From the NCBI GenBank assembly GCA_002168115.1, contig NHCC01000014.1, positions 74,498 through 130,996 of the forward strand: a stretch of DNA of 56,499 bases, in the 5' to 3' direction. This DNA comes from Rhodospirillaceae bacterium TMED23 (GTDB lineage: Bacteria > Pseudomonadota > Alphaproteobacteria > Rhodospirillales > UBA2165). A program made the position numbers and the translations under genes. Position 1 is the stretch's first letter. Every line of letters begins with the position of its first letter. The notes beneath the pieces were generated by a model that saw only the letters and a program-made list of their open reading frames with translations, was not told the DNA's origin and did no database searches. Positions 40,682-50,231 of this stretch are shown here, one piece after another.

Positions 40682-41674
40682 TTAATTTTTTATAATTTTC
40701 ACTTCAACACGATTTGGCGCCCCTGAGCTAGTTTTATTTCCGAGGGCCCTGACATCAATTCGAGTACTTCGAACTCCTTTCTTAATTAGGTAGGAACGAA
40801 CTGCTAAAGCTCTCGAAAGCGAGAGACGCCTCGCTTTGCTGGCAGTCAAATTTGGTTCACCAGCATATGCTAATAGTTGCATTCTTATCTTCGCTTTTCT
40901 AGTGAATGTTAGAGATAGAGAGTCTAAAATTCTTTTTGATTCGTTTGATAACTTTGCTTCTCCTTGATTAAATATCAGAGATTGAGCAGTATCTTTCTTT
41001 TTTATTTCAGAGGTTAACTTAGCAAGTTGTTGAGGTGTTTCTAGCTGTTTTGGTGCGGGTTGATTTTTCAATAGATTCTTATCAAATTCCTTTATAACTT
41101 TTACCGGTGGTGGGGGTGCTTGAAGCGTTTTTACAGGTTTTCTCTCTTGTGCTTTTGGCGAAATGGGTAAGCTCTCAATCGCATTTTTTTTCTTCACTAA
41201 ACTCGGCACACTAATTATTTTCGGAATTTTAGCAATTTTGGTTTTTTTAATCGGAAGTTTTGTGCTAGCGGCACTCTCGCGCCGTTGCGTATTTTTTACT
41301 CTCTTTTTAATCTCTCCTTTGGGCTCCAACTTACTAGGTTCACGGCTTCTTTTAGGTTCGAGGAAAGGTTGTTTTAATTTTATTTTCTGTGTCCTAATTT
41401 TTAGTTTTGGTTTTTTTGATAAATAATTATTACCCAGAAATATTGACTGGGGGATTTTTGAAGGCGGATGCTCTAAATTTTGATGATTATCTCTAATCCT
41501 ATCTACTATTATAAATTTTTGATTATTTTTGGAATTCGTTAAACTAGTCATTCCCTGATTCATAATGGGTATTGTTTTTTTCTGAAATGAACTTCCTTGA
41601 GCATTAGAGAAAACAAACATATTACAGACTATGAAACTTGCAATAATGACTAAGAATAAAATTCTGCGTTGCAT
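40682..41674 (-). CDS. Exported OmpA-like domain protein with K/P-rich linker
   Basis: Signal peptide (MQRRILFLVIIASFIVCNMFVFSNAQG), basic low-complexity region, C-terminal OmpA-like region (LLAYAGEPNLTASKARRLSLSRALAVRSYLIKKGVRSTRIDVRALG). Confidence 0.78.
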   Translation of the reverse strand: MQRRILFLVIIASFIVCNMFVFSNAQGSSFQKKTIPIMNQGMTSLTNSKNNQKFIIVDRIRDNHQNLEHPPSKIPQSIFLGNNYLSKKPKLKIRTQKIKLKQPFLEPKRSREPSKLEPKGEIKKRVKNTQRRESAASTKLPIKKTKIAKIPKIISVPSLVKKKNAIESLPISPKAQERKPVKTLQAPPPPVKVIKEFDKNLLKNQPAPKQLETPQQLAKLTSEIKKKDTAQSLIFNQGEAKLSNESKRILDSLSLTFTRKAKIRMQLLAYAGEPNLTASKARRLSLSRALAVRSYLIKKGVRSTRIDVRALGNKTSSGAPNRVEVKIIKN

Positions 41675-41862
41675 AGCATGCTTGCCCCTTTCTAGTTATT
41701 TTGGTTGTAGATTATCATACTACTCATTTTTATTTATCATAATCACTTTTAGCATATCTAAGCTGGGTTATATATTCAACAACGTATTTACACGTTTAGG
41801 TAGAATATCAAAGTACTCAAATCTAAAGATAGAATATTGCCCAATACGATTGGCAACTTTAA

Positions 41863-42657
41863 TTACTGATTTTTGTAAATAGTTTTTTTGAATTCTGTAT
41901 ATAAATTTGGATTAGTCGCTACTACTGAACCTGTTTCCAGTAAATTGGTGCCCCCATTAATTTCTGATATTATACCGCCAGATTCTTTTATTAAAACAAT
42001 TCCAGCTGCAATATCCCAAGGATTTAGGTTAGTCTCCCAAAAACCATCAAAACGACCAGCGGCCACGTATGCGAGGTCTAATGCTGCGCTACCAAACCTT
42101 CTGACTCCAGCAGATTTCGAAATAACATTTTCCATCTGTTTAAATATATTCTTTTGACTCTTTTTAACCAATGGAATACCGGTGGCAAATATTGAATCAC
42201 CCATATGCCTCCGGCCAGACACTCGAATCCGTCGATCATTCAGCCATGCTCCATTTCCTCTCTCAGCCCAGAACATTTGATCATTAATTGGCTCATAAAT
42301 TACACCAGCCACAAGCTCCCCATTGTCCTCAAGTGCGATCGAGATTGCAAAATGAGGAATGCCGTGAATGAAGTTTGTAGTCCCATCGATTGGATCGATA
42401 ATCCATCGTTTATTTTTCTCTGAGCCAATGGTTTCGCCAGACTCTTCCATCAAGAAACCATATCCTGGCCGAGCCTGGTCAAGCGTATCCCTCAAAATCT
42501 CTTCTGTTCTGATATCTGCATTTGTTACAAAATCACCAGGCCCCTTATTTGAGATTTGTAATTGTTCAATTTCTCCAAAGTCTCGACGTAATTTGCTCGA
42601 TGCCTTGCGCGCCGCCTTTATCATAATAGTTATATTAGGAGATTGGTTGGTTGCCAT
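41863..42657 (-). CDS. suhB: Inositol monophosphatase family protein (SuhB-like)
   Basis: WIIDPIDGTTNFIHGIPHFAISIAL and NPWDIAAGIVLIKESGG motifs. Confidence 0.94.
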   Translation of the reverse strand: MATNQSPNITIMIKAARKASSKLRRDFGEIEQLQISNKGPGDFVTNADIRTEEILRDTLDQARPGYGFLMEESGETIGSEKNKRWIIDPIDGTTNFIHGIPHFAISIALEDNGELVAGVIYEPINDQMFWAERGNGAWLNDRRIRVSGRRHMGDSIFATGIPLVKKSQKNIFKQMENVISKSAGVRRFGSAALDLAYVAAGRFDGFWETNLNPWDIAAGIVLIKESGGIISEINGGTNLLETGSVVATNPNLYTEFKKTIYKNQ

Positions 42658-43227
42658 TTAAATTTTTGCTCGCTCTACATAAGAACCATCCTCTGTGTTT
42701 ATTATAACTAAAGTGCCAGTTTCTATGTGAGGTGGAACAGAAGTTTTTAAACCATTTTCCAAGATTGCTGGCTTGGCGCTAGATGCTGCTGTCTGACCTT
42801 TCACTACAGCATCTGCTTCGATCACTTTTAGAGTAACCTGTTTAGGTAACTCTAAGCCAATTGGGTTACCTTCAAAACTCTCAATCATTACCAACATGCC
42901 ATCTTGCAAATAGATAGCTCGTTCTTGTCCAACTAACTGCGACTCCAATGATATTTGTTCATATGTCTCGGTGTCCATAAATGTATGCATATTTTCATCA
43001 GAAAAAAGATATTGGTATTCTTTCTGATCTAATCTTACTTGTTCCACAGTTTCTGAGGACCTGAACCTCTCGTTTAATTTGGTTCCACTCCTTAAGTCCT
43101 TTAATTCCACCTGTAAATAGGCGCCCCCCTTGCCTGGCTGTGTATGTTGAATTTTTATTGCCCGCCATAATCGACCTTGATGTTCTATTACATTACCTGG
43201 CCTGATGGAATTCCCATTAATTTTCAT
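42658..43227 (-). CDS. efp: Translation elongation factor P
   Basis: [45 protein letters not shown]. Confidence 0.97.
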   Translation of the reverse strand: MKINGNSIRPGNVIEHQGRLWRAIKIQHTQPGKGGAYLQVELKDLRSGTKLNERFRSSETVEQVRLDQKEYQYLFSDENMHTFMDTETYEQISLESQLVGQERAIYLQDGMLVMIESFEGNPIGLELPKQVTLKVIEADAVVKGQTAASSAKPAILENGLKTSVPPHIETGTLVIINTEDGSYVERAKI

Positions 43228-43328
43228 TTTAAAGAAACCCTACTTATTACTAGTCACGTTTTTCTATATGTTCGATCATATTAACTAACATTTTGTGTAA
43301 TGTGTCGCAATGCTAGTTAAAAAAAGAT

Positions 43329-43976
43329 TCAACTATTATCTGAAATAACCGCATTAAATTCCTTTATAGCCGCGTTTGGTCCATCAGTATGTTCCCAAAC
43401 CGATGAAATAACAGCTAGAAAATTTACCCCCGCTCTGACCAACTTAGAACAATTTTTAGGCGTAATTCCTCCAATCGCGACGCTAGGAGTATTCATAGTT
43501 TTAGACCAAGTATTAATTATTTTCGGAGAGGCATAACTGTGAGTAATTTTTGTCTTAGTTGGAAAAAAAGCCCCAAAAGCAACATAATTTGCTCCTTTTT
43601 TAGAGGCTAGTAATGCATGCCTATGATTATTTTTGCACGTTACCCCAATTACTGCCGAGGGACCAAGAATATCCCTGGCTTCATCGTAATCAGTATCATT
43701 TTGGCCTATGTGAACTCCATCACAACCACTTTGATATGCTAATTCTGGATTATCATTTAAAATAAAAGGCACATTTCTCGCTTGGACAATGGGTCGCAAT
43801 GAATCGATCGTTGAGACAATGCGTTGTTCACTTGCATTTTTTAAACGTAATTGAACGTAGGCAATGTCTCCGCTATCAAGTGCACGTGCTAACTTTTCTC
43901 GCAATGTACTTAATATAAAATCTGGAGGGGTGATAAGGTACAGACGGCATTTTTGTTTTGTGATTGTAATATTCAT
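43329..43976 (-). CDS. thiE: Thiamine phosphate synthase
   Basis: YVQLRLKNASE, FILNDNPELAYQSGCDGVHIGQND, PSVAIGGITPKN. Confidence 0.92.
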   Translation of the reverse strand: MNITITKQKCRLYLITPPDFILSTLREKLARALDSGDIAYVQLRLKNASEQRIVSTIDSLRPIVQARNVPFILNDNPELAYQSGCDGVHIGQNDTDYDEARDILGPSAVIGVTCKNNHRHALLASKKGANYVAFGAFFPTKTKITHSYASPKIINTWSKTMNTPSVAIGGITPKNCSKLVRAGVNFLAVISSVWEHTDGPNAAIKEFNAVISDNS

Positions 43977-44274
43977 GATAACATATTTAAATAAAATCCA
44001 ATGTTTTCTCAGAATATGAGAAAGTTATTATAAAAAGATACACATAGAAAATCCAAGAGTTGATAATAATAATTAGTATATATCCTTTAAATTAATAGGT
44101 GGCTAATATAAAAAACTTAGACAGGATAAATTTATAAACGCCCACCCCCGCTTTTTTGAAATTCCCAAAAAACTGATAGGATTATCGCTAAAACTTAAAA
44201 CAAATTAATATTGTATTATTATTTATTCTAACTACTATGAGTGATTATTTTTTTCGACATTAAATGGGGTCATT

Positions 44275-44721
44275 TTGCTGGACATCATGAAAATTGATCA
44301 CGTAGGAATACGTGTTATCGATAAGGCTAGGGCAATTAAATTTTATGAAACCTTTGGATTTGAAATCGAGGTTGAGGTGGATTTTGATTCGGTAATAATT
44401 ATGAAGAACGCGAATGGTGTGGAAATTAATTTGATTGTAAATGGAATAGAGTTTGATGATGGTAAGAATATATTAATGGATATTCCATCTAAATATGCTG
44501 GGTTTACTCATCTTGCTTTGCAAGTAGATTCTATTCCTCAGACTTTAAGTATATTGAAAAAGAGTAATATTGAAGTTACACAAGGTCCTGTGACTTTTGG
44601 CAAGGATGGCCATGTATCGGTTTTTGTGAGGGATCCTGATCGCAATACAATTGAATTTCGGGGGCGTGTGGAGAATGAAAATGAAATAGAGGGACTCCAA
44701 TTCTATGACCCAAAAGCTTAG
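44275..44721 (+). CDS. VOC/glyoxalase family protein (likely start ATG 44287)
   Basis: MKIDHVGIRVIDKARAIKFYETFGFEI ... VFVRDPDRNTIEF. Confidence 0.87.
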   Translation: MLDIMKIDHVGIRVIDKARAIKFYETFGFEIEVEVDFDSVIIMKNANGVEINLIVNGIEFDDGKNILMDIPSKYAGFTHLALQVDSIPQTLSILKKSNIEVTQGPVTFGKDGHVSVFVRDPDRNTIEFRGRVENENEIEGLQFYDPKA

Positions 44722-44773
44722 AATTAAGAATTATAAAAAATATTATTTAGGCTAACCCCTCGAAAATTATTAT

Positions 44774-45796
44774 TTATATGGTTTTACCAACGGTAAGAGC
44801 CGTATCAATCATTCGATTTGAAAATCCCCACTCATTGTCGTACCAACTAAGAACTCGAACTAAATTATTCCCTATAACCTGAGTTTCTGAAGCATCAAAA
44901 ATTGAACTAAGAGGATTGTGATTGAAATCTATTGAGACAAGGGGCAGTTCATTGTAGCCCAATACGCCTAATAGACGGCCATTCTCTGACGATGATTTGA
45001 TAATATTATTAATTTCTTCCACACTTGTGTCTCGCTGCGAATTAAAGGTGAAATCTATCAATGAAACGTTTGGTGTAGGGACCCTAATTGAAGTGCCGTC
45101 TAGTTTCCCGTTTAATTCAGGTAATACCAGACCGACCGCTCTTGCTGCACCGGTTGAGGTTGGAATCATTGATGCTGAGGCTGTTCTTGAGCGGTGTAAG
45201 TCATCATGAAGTGTATCCAAAGTTCTTTGATCGCCTGTAAAACTATGAATGGTTGTCATAAACCCGCGTTCTATTCCAATTTTCTCATTCAATATATGTG
45301 CTATTGGAGCTAAACAGTTTGTTGTGCAGGAAGCATTCGAGATTACTATGTGTTGGTCAGTTATTAAATGATCATTAACACCATAAACCACGGTTATATC
45401 GGCTCCTGAGGCGGGTGCTGAAACGATTACTCTTTTTGCTCCAGCCCTGATATGAGAGGATGCTTTCTCTTTGCTTGCAAAAAAACCCGTACATTCAAAA
45501 GCTATATCAATATTTCTTTCTTTCCATGGAAGTTTAGTTGGATCCCGCTCCGAAGTGATTTTTACAGGGCCTTGACCAACATCTATTGTATTTTCCCCGA
45601 CAATTATCTCTTGAGGAAGTATACCATGGGTTGAGTCATATTTGAGCAAATGAGCGTTAGACTTTGTCGGCCCTAAATCATTGATGCATACCACTTCTAA
45701 TTCTTCAACCTTTGATTCTAAAATTGCGCGGTATACCAATCTACCAATTCTTCCAAAACCATTTATTGCTACCCTGAGGCTCATTAAATTCTCCAT
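44774..45796 (-). CDS. gap: Glyceraldehyde-3-phosphate dehydrogenase
   Basis: VAINGFGRIGRLVYRA, ISNASCTTNCLAP, WYDNEWGFSNRM; N-terminal MSLRVAINGF suggests start near 45784. Confidence 0.97.
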   Translation of the reverse strand: MENLMSLRVAINGFGRIGRLVYRAILESKVEELEVVCINDLGPTKSNAHLLKYDSTHGILPQEIIVGENTIDVGQGPVKITSERDPTKLPWKERNIDIAFECTGFFASKEKASSHIRAGAKRVIVSAPASGADITVVYGVNDHLITDQHIVISNASCTTNCLAPIAHILNEKIGIERGFMTTIHSFTGDQRTLDTLHDDLHRSRTASASMIPTSTGAARAVGLVLPELNGKLDGTSIRVPTPNVSLIDFTFNSQRDTSVEEINNIIKSSSENGRLLGVLGYNELPLVSIDFNHNPLSSIFDASETQVIGNNLVRVLSWYDNEWGFSNRMIDTALTVGKTI

Positions 45797-45807
45797 CCAT
45801 AAAATTA

Positions 45808-45841
45808 ACAGTTTAAAAACTGTGTAATTTATTTAAATTAC
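45808..45841. promoter_or_regulatory. Two adjacent perfect palindromes upstream of gap
   Basis: ACAGTTT-AA-AAACTGT (45808-45823) and GTAATTT-ATTT-AAATTAC (45824-45841). Confidence 0.45.
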
Positions 45842-45982
45842 TTTATAACAATCCTAACTTTCGTCCATTTCGTCAAGTATGAAACTCAATGATATTTTAT
45901 TGGAATAACATTCAATGAGATGGTTGACGAGTTTGCTCTCAAAGGCGTAATATTCAACAGTAAATAGAAGGATGCAGAACGC

Positions 45983-46228
45983 TTGTTAGATAAAACATCA
46001 AATAGTACTTCAAAAATTGATTCTGTTGAACGTAAGCTTGATTTGGCACTTAAAAGATTAGAGCAGGTAGCTGAGGATAAAATCAATGCAAATGTTAAGT
46101 CAAAACAATTAGATAAAGAGCTTGAATTAGCAAGAAAAAAAATTGGTCATTTTGAGGTAAGGAATAGCGAAATTAACGTTAAACTTAACCGGGCAATTGA
46201 ATCCGTCCGCAGTATTCTGGAAAATTAA
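45983..46228 (+). CDS. DUF4164-like coiled-coil protein
   Basis: Short coiled-coil ORF directly before zapA. Confidence 0.7.
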   Translation: MLDKTSNSTSKIDSVERKLDLALKRLEQVAEDKINANVKSKQLDKELELARKKIGHFEVRNSEINVKLNRAIESVRSILEN

Positions 46229-46230
46229 TA

Positions 46231-46554
46231 TTGTCTCAAATTACTGTAGTTATTAATAATCGAAAATATGAAATAGCCTGTGATGATGGGCAAGAAAAAC
46301 ATCTCACAAACTTAGCCCAGTATGTCGATGGCAAAGTCAATGATTTGGTATCCTCAGTTGGTCAAGTAGGAGATGCGCGTTTATTGGTAATGACCAGCCT
46401 ACTAATTGCTGACGAACTCTCAGATGTATATTCTGAGCTTAGTTCAGTTAATAAGGATAAGGTTGATAATTCAAATAATCGGTTAAGTGCGACAGATCTT
46501 GAAAGTATAACTAGTCGTATTCAAAGTATTGCAGATAAGTTGGAGGCAATCTAG
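46231..46554 (+). CDS. zapA: Cell division protein ZapA
   Basis: VVINNRKYEIACDDGQEKHLTNLAQYVDGKVNDL ... LLVMTSLLIADEL. Confidence 0.93.
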   Translation: MSQITVVINNRKYEIACDDGQEKHLTNLAQYVDGKVNDLVSSVGQVGDARLLVMTSLLIADELSDVYSELSSVNKDKVDNSNNRLSATDLESITSRIQSIADKLEAI

Positions 46555-46556
46555 AA

Positions 46557-46714
46557 GTTGACGCTGCGAGGCTCGAATAGCACTACAAATCTCCAGGGCC
46601 AATAATTTAAGAATGGGAGCCGTCACTGATGTATTTTTGGATACAATATATGGTGCCCACCTAGACCTCTCGGCCTAGGAGAATTAGATGTGAAACGACC
46701 GACGCGGCGTCAAC
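46557..46714 (+). ncRNA. ssrS: 6S RNA
   Basis: Non-coding gap between zapA and 5-FTHF cyclo-ligase (classical 6S locus); closing stem GTTGACGCTGCG ... CGCGGCGTCAAC; ~158 nt; internal CCTAG...CTAGG pairing near the 3' side. Confidence 0.88.
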
Positions 46715-46735
46715 TCAATTTTAAGGGTTTACTTT

Positions 46736-47362
46736 TTGAGAGATAATAAGACCAAACAGCTAACAAAGAAGGATATTCGAAAGAAAATTTTGTATCTTCG
46801 TAATAAAATGAAGTCAAAGAGAATCCAAGAAAATAGTCTTGCTTGCATGGAAAACTTTCTTAGAACTTTTGATGCAAAGTCATTAGATAGAGTAGCAGGC
46901 TACTCAACCATATATTCAGAACTTGATATTATGCCCTTACTACAAAAACTAGACTTTGCTGGTGTCAGCTGTTCATTACCAGTGGTTGATGAATCTTCTA
47001 GACAATTAATCTTTAGGCATTGGAAATATGGCGATGACTTAACTCTTTCAAAAAAGGGGGTCCTTGAGCCCCTCAGCGTTGAACGGAAATCTATACCCAA
47101 TATGATTTTGACACCACTTGTGGCGTATGATCAATTTGGATCTAGACTAGGCTATGGTGGCGGTTATTATGATAGAACTATTTGTCATATAAAACAACAT
47201 TCTACTTACAATCCTGATAAATTTTTAATTATTGGGATTGCTTATTCTATGCAAAAAGTTGAGAACCTTCCGTGTAATGATTTAGATCAAAAATTAGACT
47301 GGATTGTCACAGAAGAGGGCGCAAAACGTTTTGAATATACAAATTATTTTAAAGGTGTTTAA
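46736..47362 (+). CDS. 5-formyltetrahydrofolate cyclo-ligase (TTG start)
   Basis: LTPLVAYDQFGSRLGYGGGYYDRT motif; downstream of 6S RNA. Confidence 0.94.
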   Translation: MRDNKTKQLTKKDIRKKILYLRNKMKSKRIQENSLACMENFLRTFDAKSLDRVAGYSTIYSELDIMPLLQKLDFAGVSCSLPVVDESSRQLIFRHWKYGDDLTLSKKGVLEPLSVERKSIPNMILTPLVAYDQFGSRLGYGGGYYDRTICHIKQHSTYNPDKFLIIGIAYSMQKVENLPCNDLDQKLDWIVTEEGAKRFEYTNYFKGV

Positions 47363-48180
47363 TGAAATTAGTTTATTTTGGAGATGTGGTTGGTAAAAGT
47401 GGGAGGGTCGCTTTAAAAACTCATTTACCTCGCATTGTTGAACACCTTAACCCGGATTTTATTATAGTCAATGGCGAAAATGCTGCTCATGGATTTGGAA
47501 TAACAGAAAAAATTTGCAAACAATTCTTTGAAATGGGGGTAGACGTGGTAACGACTGGAAATCATGTTTGGGATCAACGTGAGATTATTAATTTTATTGG
47601 GAACGAACCAAGGCTGCTTCGCCCACTAAATTACCCGGAATTAACACCTGGCAATGGAAGTGGGGTATTTCAAGCAAGAAACGGCGACCGAGTGATGGTT
47701 GCACAGGTTATGGGAAGGCTTTTTATGGATAGTCTTGATGACCCATTTGTTGCGATCGACCGCATTTTGGAAAAAGCGAAATTAAGGTCGCATTTTGATT
47801 GCGCTGTTGTAGATATACATGCTGAAGCAACTTCAGAAAAGATGGCTTTAGGTCAGCATCTTGACGGAAAAGTTTCTATGGTTGTTGGGACGCATTCGCA
47901 TGTTCCCACTGCTGACGCGCAAATTTTGAAAAAAGGCACTGGATATCAAACTGATCTAGGAATGTGCGGTGATTATGACTCTGTGATAGGAATGAAGTCT
48001 CATATTGCAATAGACAAATTTACAAAAAAAATACCATCTGAAAGACTTTCGCCAGCTGACGGAGAGGCAACAATTTGTGGGATTTATTTGGAGACTAATA
48101 AACAAACTAGTATGGCAAGTAAAATTGATCCCATAAGACTAGGTGGAAGATTAAAAAATCATCTACCTGATAATAAATAA
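47362..48180 (+). CDS. TIGR00282/YmdB-like metallophosphoesterase
   Basis: FGDVVGKSGR, VNGENAAHGFGIT, TTGNHVWDQREI, VVGTHSHVPTADAQIL. Confidence 0.94.
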   Translation: MKLVYFGDVVGKSGRVALKTHLPRIVEHLNPDFIIVNGENAAHGFGITEKICKQFFEMGVDVVTTGNHVWDQREIINFIGNEPRLLRPLNYPELTPGNGSGVFQARNGDRVMVAQVMGRLFMDSLDDPFVAIDRILEKAKLRSHFDCAVVDIHAEATSEKMALGQHLDGKVSMVVGTHSHVPTADAQILKKGTGYQTDLGMCGDYDSVIGMKSHIAIDKFTKKIPSERLSPADGEATICGIYLETNKQTSMASKIDPIRLGGRLKNHLPDNK

Positions 48181-48271
48181 TTTTAGTATTTGCATATCAC
48201 GTTATGTCATAAGTTTACAGTTTGTAAAATTGTGATAAACTTTGATGTTAAAAAATATGGGTAATTGATTT

Positions 48272-49021
48272 ATGGCTGGTCATTCGCAATTTTCTAATAT
48301 TATGCATCGTAAAGGTGCGCAAGATAAAAAACGCGCAAAGATATTTGCCAAACTTATCCGCGAGGTGACGGTTGCAACCAGGACTGGCATGCCTGATCCA
48401 AATGCAAATCCTAGATTAAGATCGGCGATCGTTGCGTGTAGAGCAGCGAATATGCCGAAAGATAATATTGATCGCGCAATTAAAAAAGTTGCCGGAGGTG
48501 ATAATGATGAAACATATGATGAGATTAGGTACGAGGGTTATGGACCTGGGGGATCAGCGATTATTGTTGAAGCATTAACCGATAATAGAAATCGCACAGC
48601 CTCCGATGTAAGGACAGCTTTTGCGAAGAATGGAGGGAATTTGGGCGAAACTGGCGCAGTTAGCTTTATGTTTAGTAAAAAGGGACTAATTTCTTATCCA
48701 AGCGAAGTAAAATCGGCAGATGATGTTTTTGAAGCTGCTTTATCAGCTGGAGCAGAAGATGTCATTAGTGATCAAAGTGGACACAATATTTATTGCTCTG
48801 TGGATGAATTGCATATAGTTGCAGATAATTTAACGAATGTTCTTGGTGATCCTGATGCGGCAAATGTAATTTGGCATCCGCAAAATATGGTTAAAATTGA
48901 CGGGATTAATATGCAAAAGGTTCTAATTTTGATAGAGTCTTTGGAGGACAATGATGACGTTCAAAGAGTTTTCTCTAATATTGAATTTTCAGCAGATCTC
49001 ATGTCTGAGTTAATGGACTAG
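48272..49021 (+). CDS. yebC: YebC/PmpR family transcriptional regulator
   Basis: MAGHSQFSNIMHRKGAQDKKRAKIFAKLIREVTVA, YEGYGPGGSAIIVEALTDNRNRTASDVR. Confidence 0.97.
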   Translation: MAGHSQFSNIMHRKGAQDKKRAKIFAKLIREVTVATRTGMPDPNANPRLRSAIVACRAANMPKDNIDRAIKKVAGGDNDETYDEIRYEGYGPGGSAIIVEALTDNRNRTASDVRTAFAKNGGNLGETGAVSFMFSKKGLISYPSEVKSADDVFEAALSAGAEDVISDQSGHNIYCSVDELHIVADNLTNVLGDPDAANVIWHPQNMVKIDGINMQKVLILIESLEDNDDVQRVFSNIEFSADLMSELMD

Positions 49022-49095
49022 TTTTTTAGTCCTTAATTAATACCTTTTGGCGTAACATCAAATTTTATGAAACTTATAGGTTAATCTGAGAAAAT

Positions 49096-49611
49096 ATGTT
49101 GGTCCTCGGAATAGATCCAGGTTTACGCAATATGGGTTGGGGTATAATTGAAACCCAGGGCAATAAACTCAAGTATATTGATGATGGAATCGTCATAACT
49201 AATTCTAAATTAGACACCCCTAAAAGATTAGTGCAACTTTACAATGGATTAAAAAAGATTATCGAGGAGTATCACCCTGAAGAAGCTGCCGTTGAGGAAA
49301 CATTCGTGAATGCTAATCCGGTAACATCACTAAAACTTGGCCAGGCACGAGGTATTGCCTTATTTGTGCCATCAAAATTTGGTCTTAATGTTACGGAGTA
49401 TTCGCCTAATTTAATAAAAAAATCTATTGTTGGCTCTGGTCATGCATCGAAAGAACAAATACAAATGATGATCAACATAATTCTTCCAGGCTGTAAATTT
49501 TGTTCGGCAGACTCTGCAGATGCTTTGGCTGCAGCTATTTGTCATGCACACCATCGAGATTATAAAAATAAAATCCTTGAGACTCAAAATATCCTAGGAT
49601 TGAATAAATGA
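49096..49611 (+). CDS. ruvC: Holliday junction endonuclease RuvC
   Basis: VLGIDPGLRNMGWGII, AVEETFVNANPVTSLKLGQARG. Confidence 0.97.
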   Translation: MLVLGIDPGLRNMGWGIIETQGNKLKYIDDGIVITNSKLDTPKRLVQLYNGLKKIIEEYHPEEAAVEETFVNANPVTSLKLGQARGIALFVPSKFGLNVTEYSPNLIKKSIVGSGHASKEQIQMMINIILPGCKFCSADSADALAAAICHAHHRDYKNKILETQNILGLNK

Positions 49612-50231
49612 TAGCTAAACTGACCGGTGTCATCGACCAAATAAATGAAGACTCGGTGATTATAGATGTTAATGGAGTTGGATATCTTGTTTTTTGCTCT
49701 AATTTCACACTCAATTCAGTCAAATCGCATAATGGTCTTGTTTCAATTCTAGTGGAAATGCATGTGCGCGAAGATCATATACATCTTTTTGGCTTCTGCA
49801 ATGAAGAGGAGAAAATTTGGTTTAATTTGCTTCGAACAGTTCAGGGAGTTGGGGCTAAAGTTTGTTTGGGAATTTTATCTACGCTCTCTTCTCGCGAGTT
49901 GACCGCTGCGCTAAGGTCTGAAGATAAGGCCTCTATTACCAAAGCACCGGGAGTTGGCGCTAAGCTTGCTACACGAATTGTAACTGAGTTAAAAGATAAA
50001 TTTGAAATCTTAATTTTTGGTTCTTCACCATCGACTGTAACTGATTATTTGCCTTCAAAAGAATTGGAAGAGGACGTTCAAAAAGACTCTATTTCTGCGC
50101 TCGTTAATTTAGGCTATACAAAGTCAGATGCTTTTCGTGCCATTCAGCTTGCTTTGGAAAAAATAGGTGATAATCCCAGTGTGGAAATTCTAATAAAAGA
50201 AGCGCTTCAGGAGTTAATTCCAAATGGTTGA
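49608..50231 (+). CDS. ruvA: Holliday junction helicase subunit RuvA
   Basis: [40 protein letters not shown]; overlaps ruvC by ATGA. Confidence 0.97.
   Translation: MIAKLTGVIDQINEDSVIIDVNGVGYLVFCSNFTLNSVKSHNGLVSILVEMHVREDHIHLFGFCNEEEKIWFNLLRTVQGVGAKVCLGILSTLSSRELTAALRSEDKASITKAPGVGAKLATRIVTELKDKFEILIFGSSPSTVTDYLPSKELEEDVQKDSISALVNLGYTKSDAFRAIQLALEKIGDNPSVEILIKEALQELIPNG

Noticed and set aside
41631-41882. 83-aa plus-strand ORF between the OmpA-like gene and suhB
   Set aside because: Overlaps the opposite-strand gene ends, no recognisable domain, AT-driven composition
43977-44274. Possible TPP riboswitch upstream of thiE
   Set aside because: No CUGAGA / ACCUGA..GGAUAAUGCCAGCG-type THI-box on the minus strand
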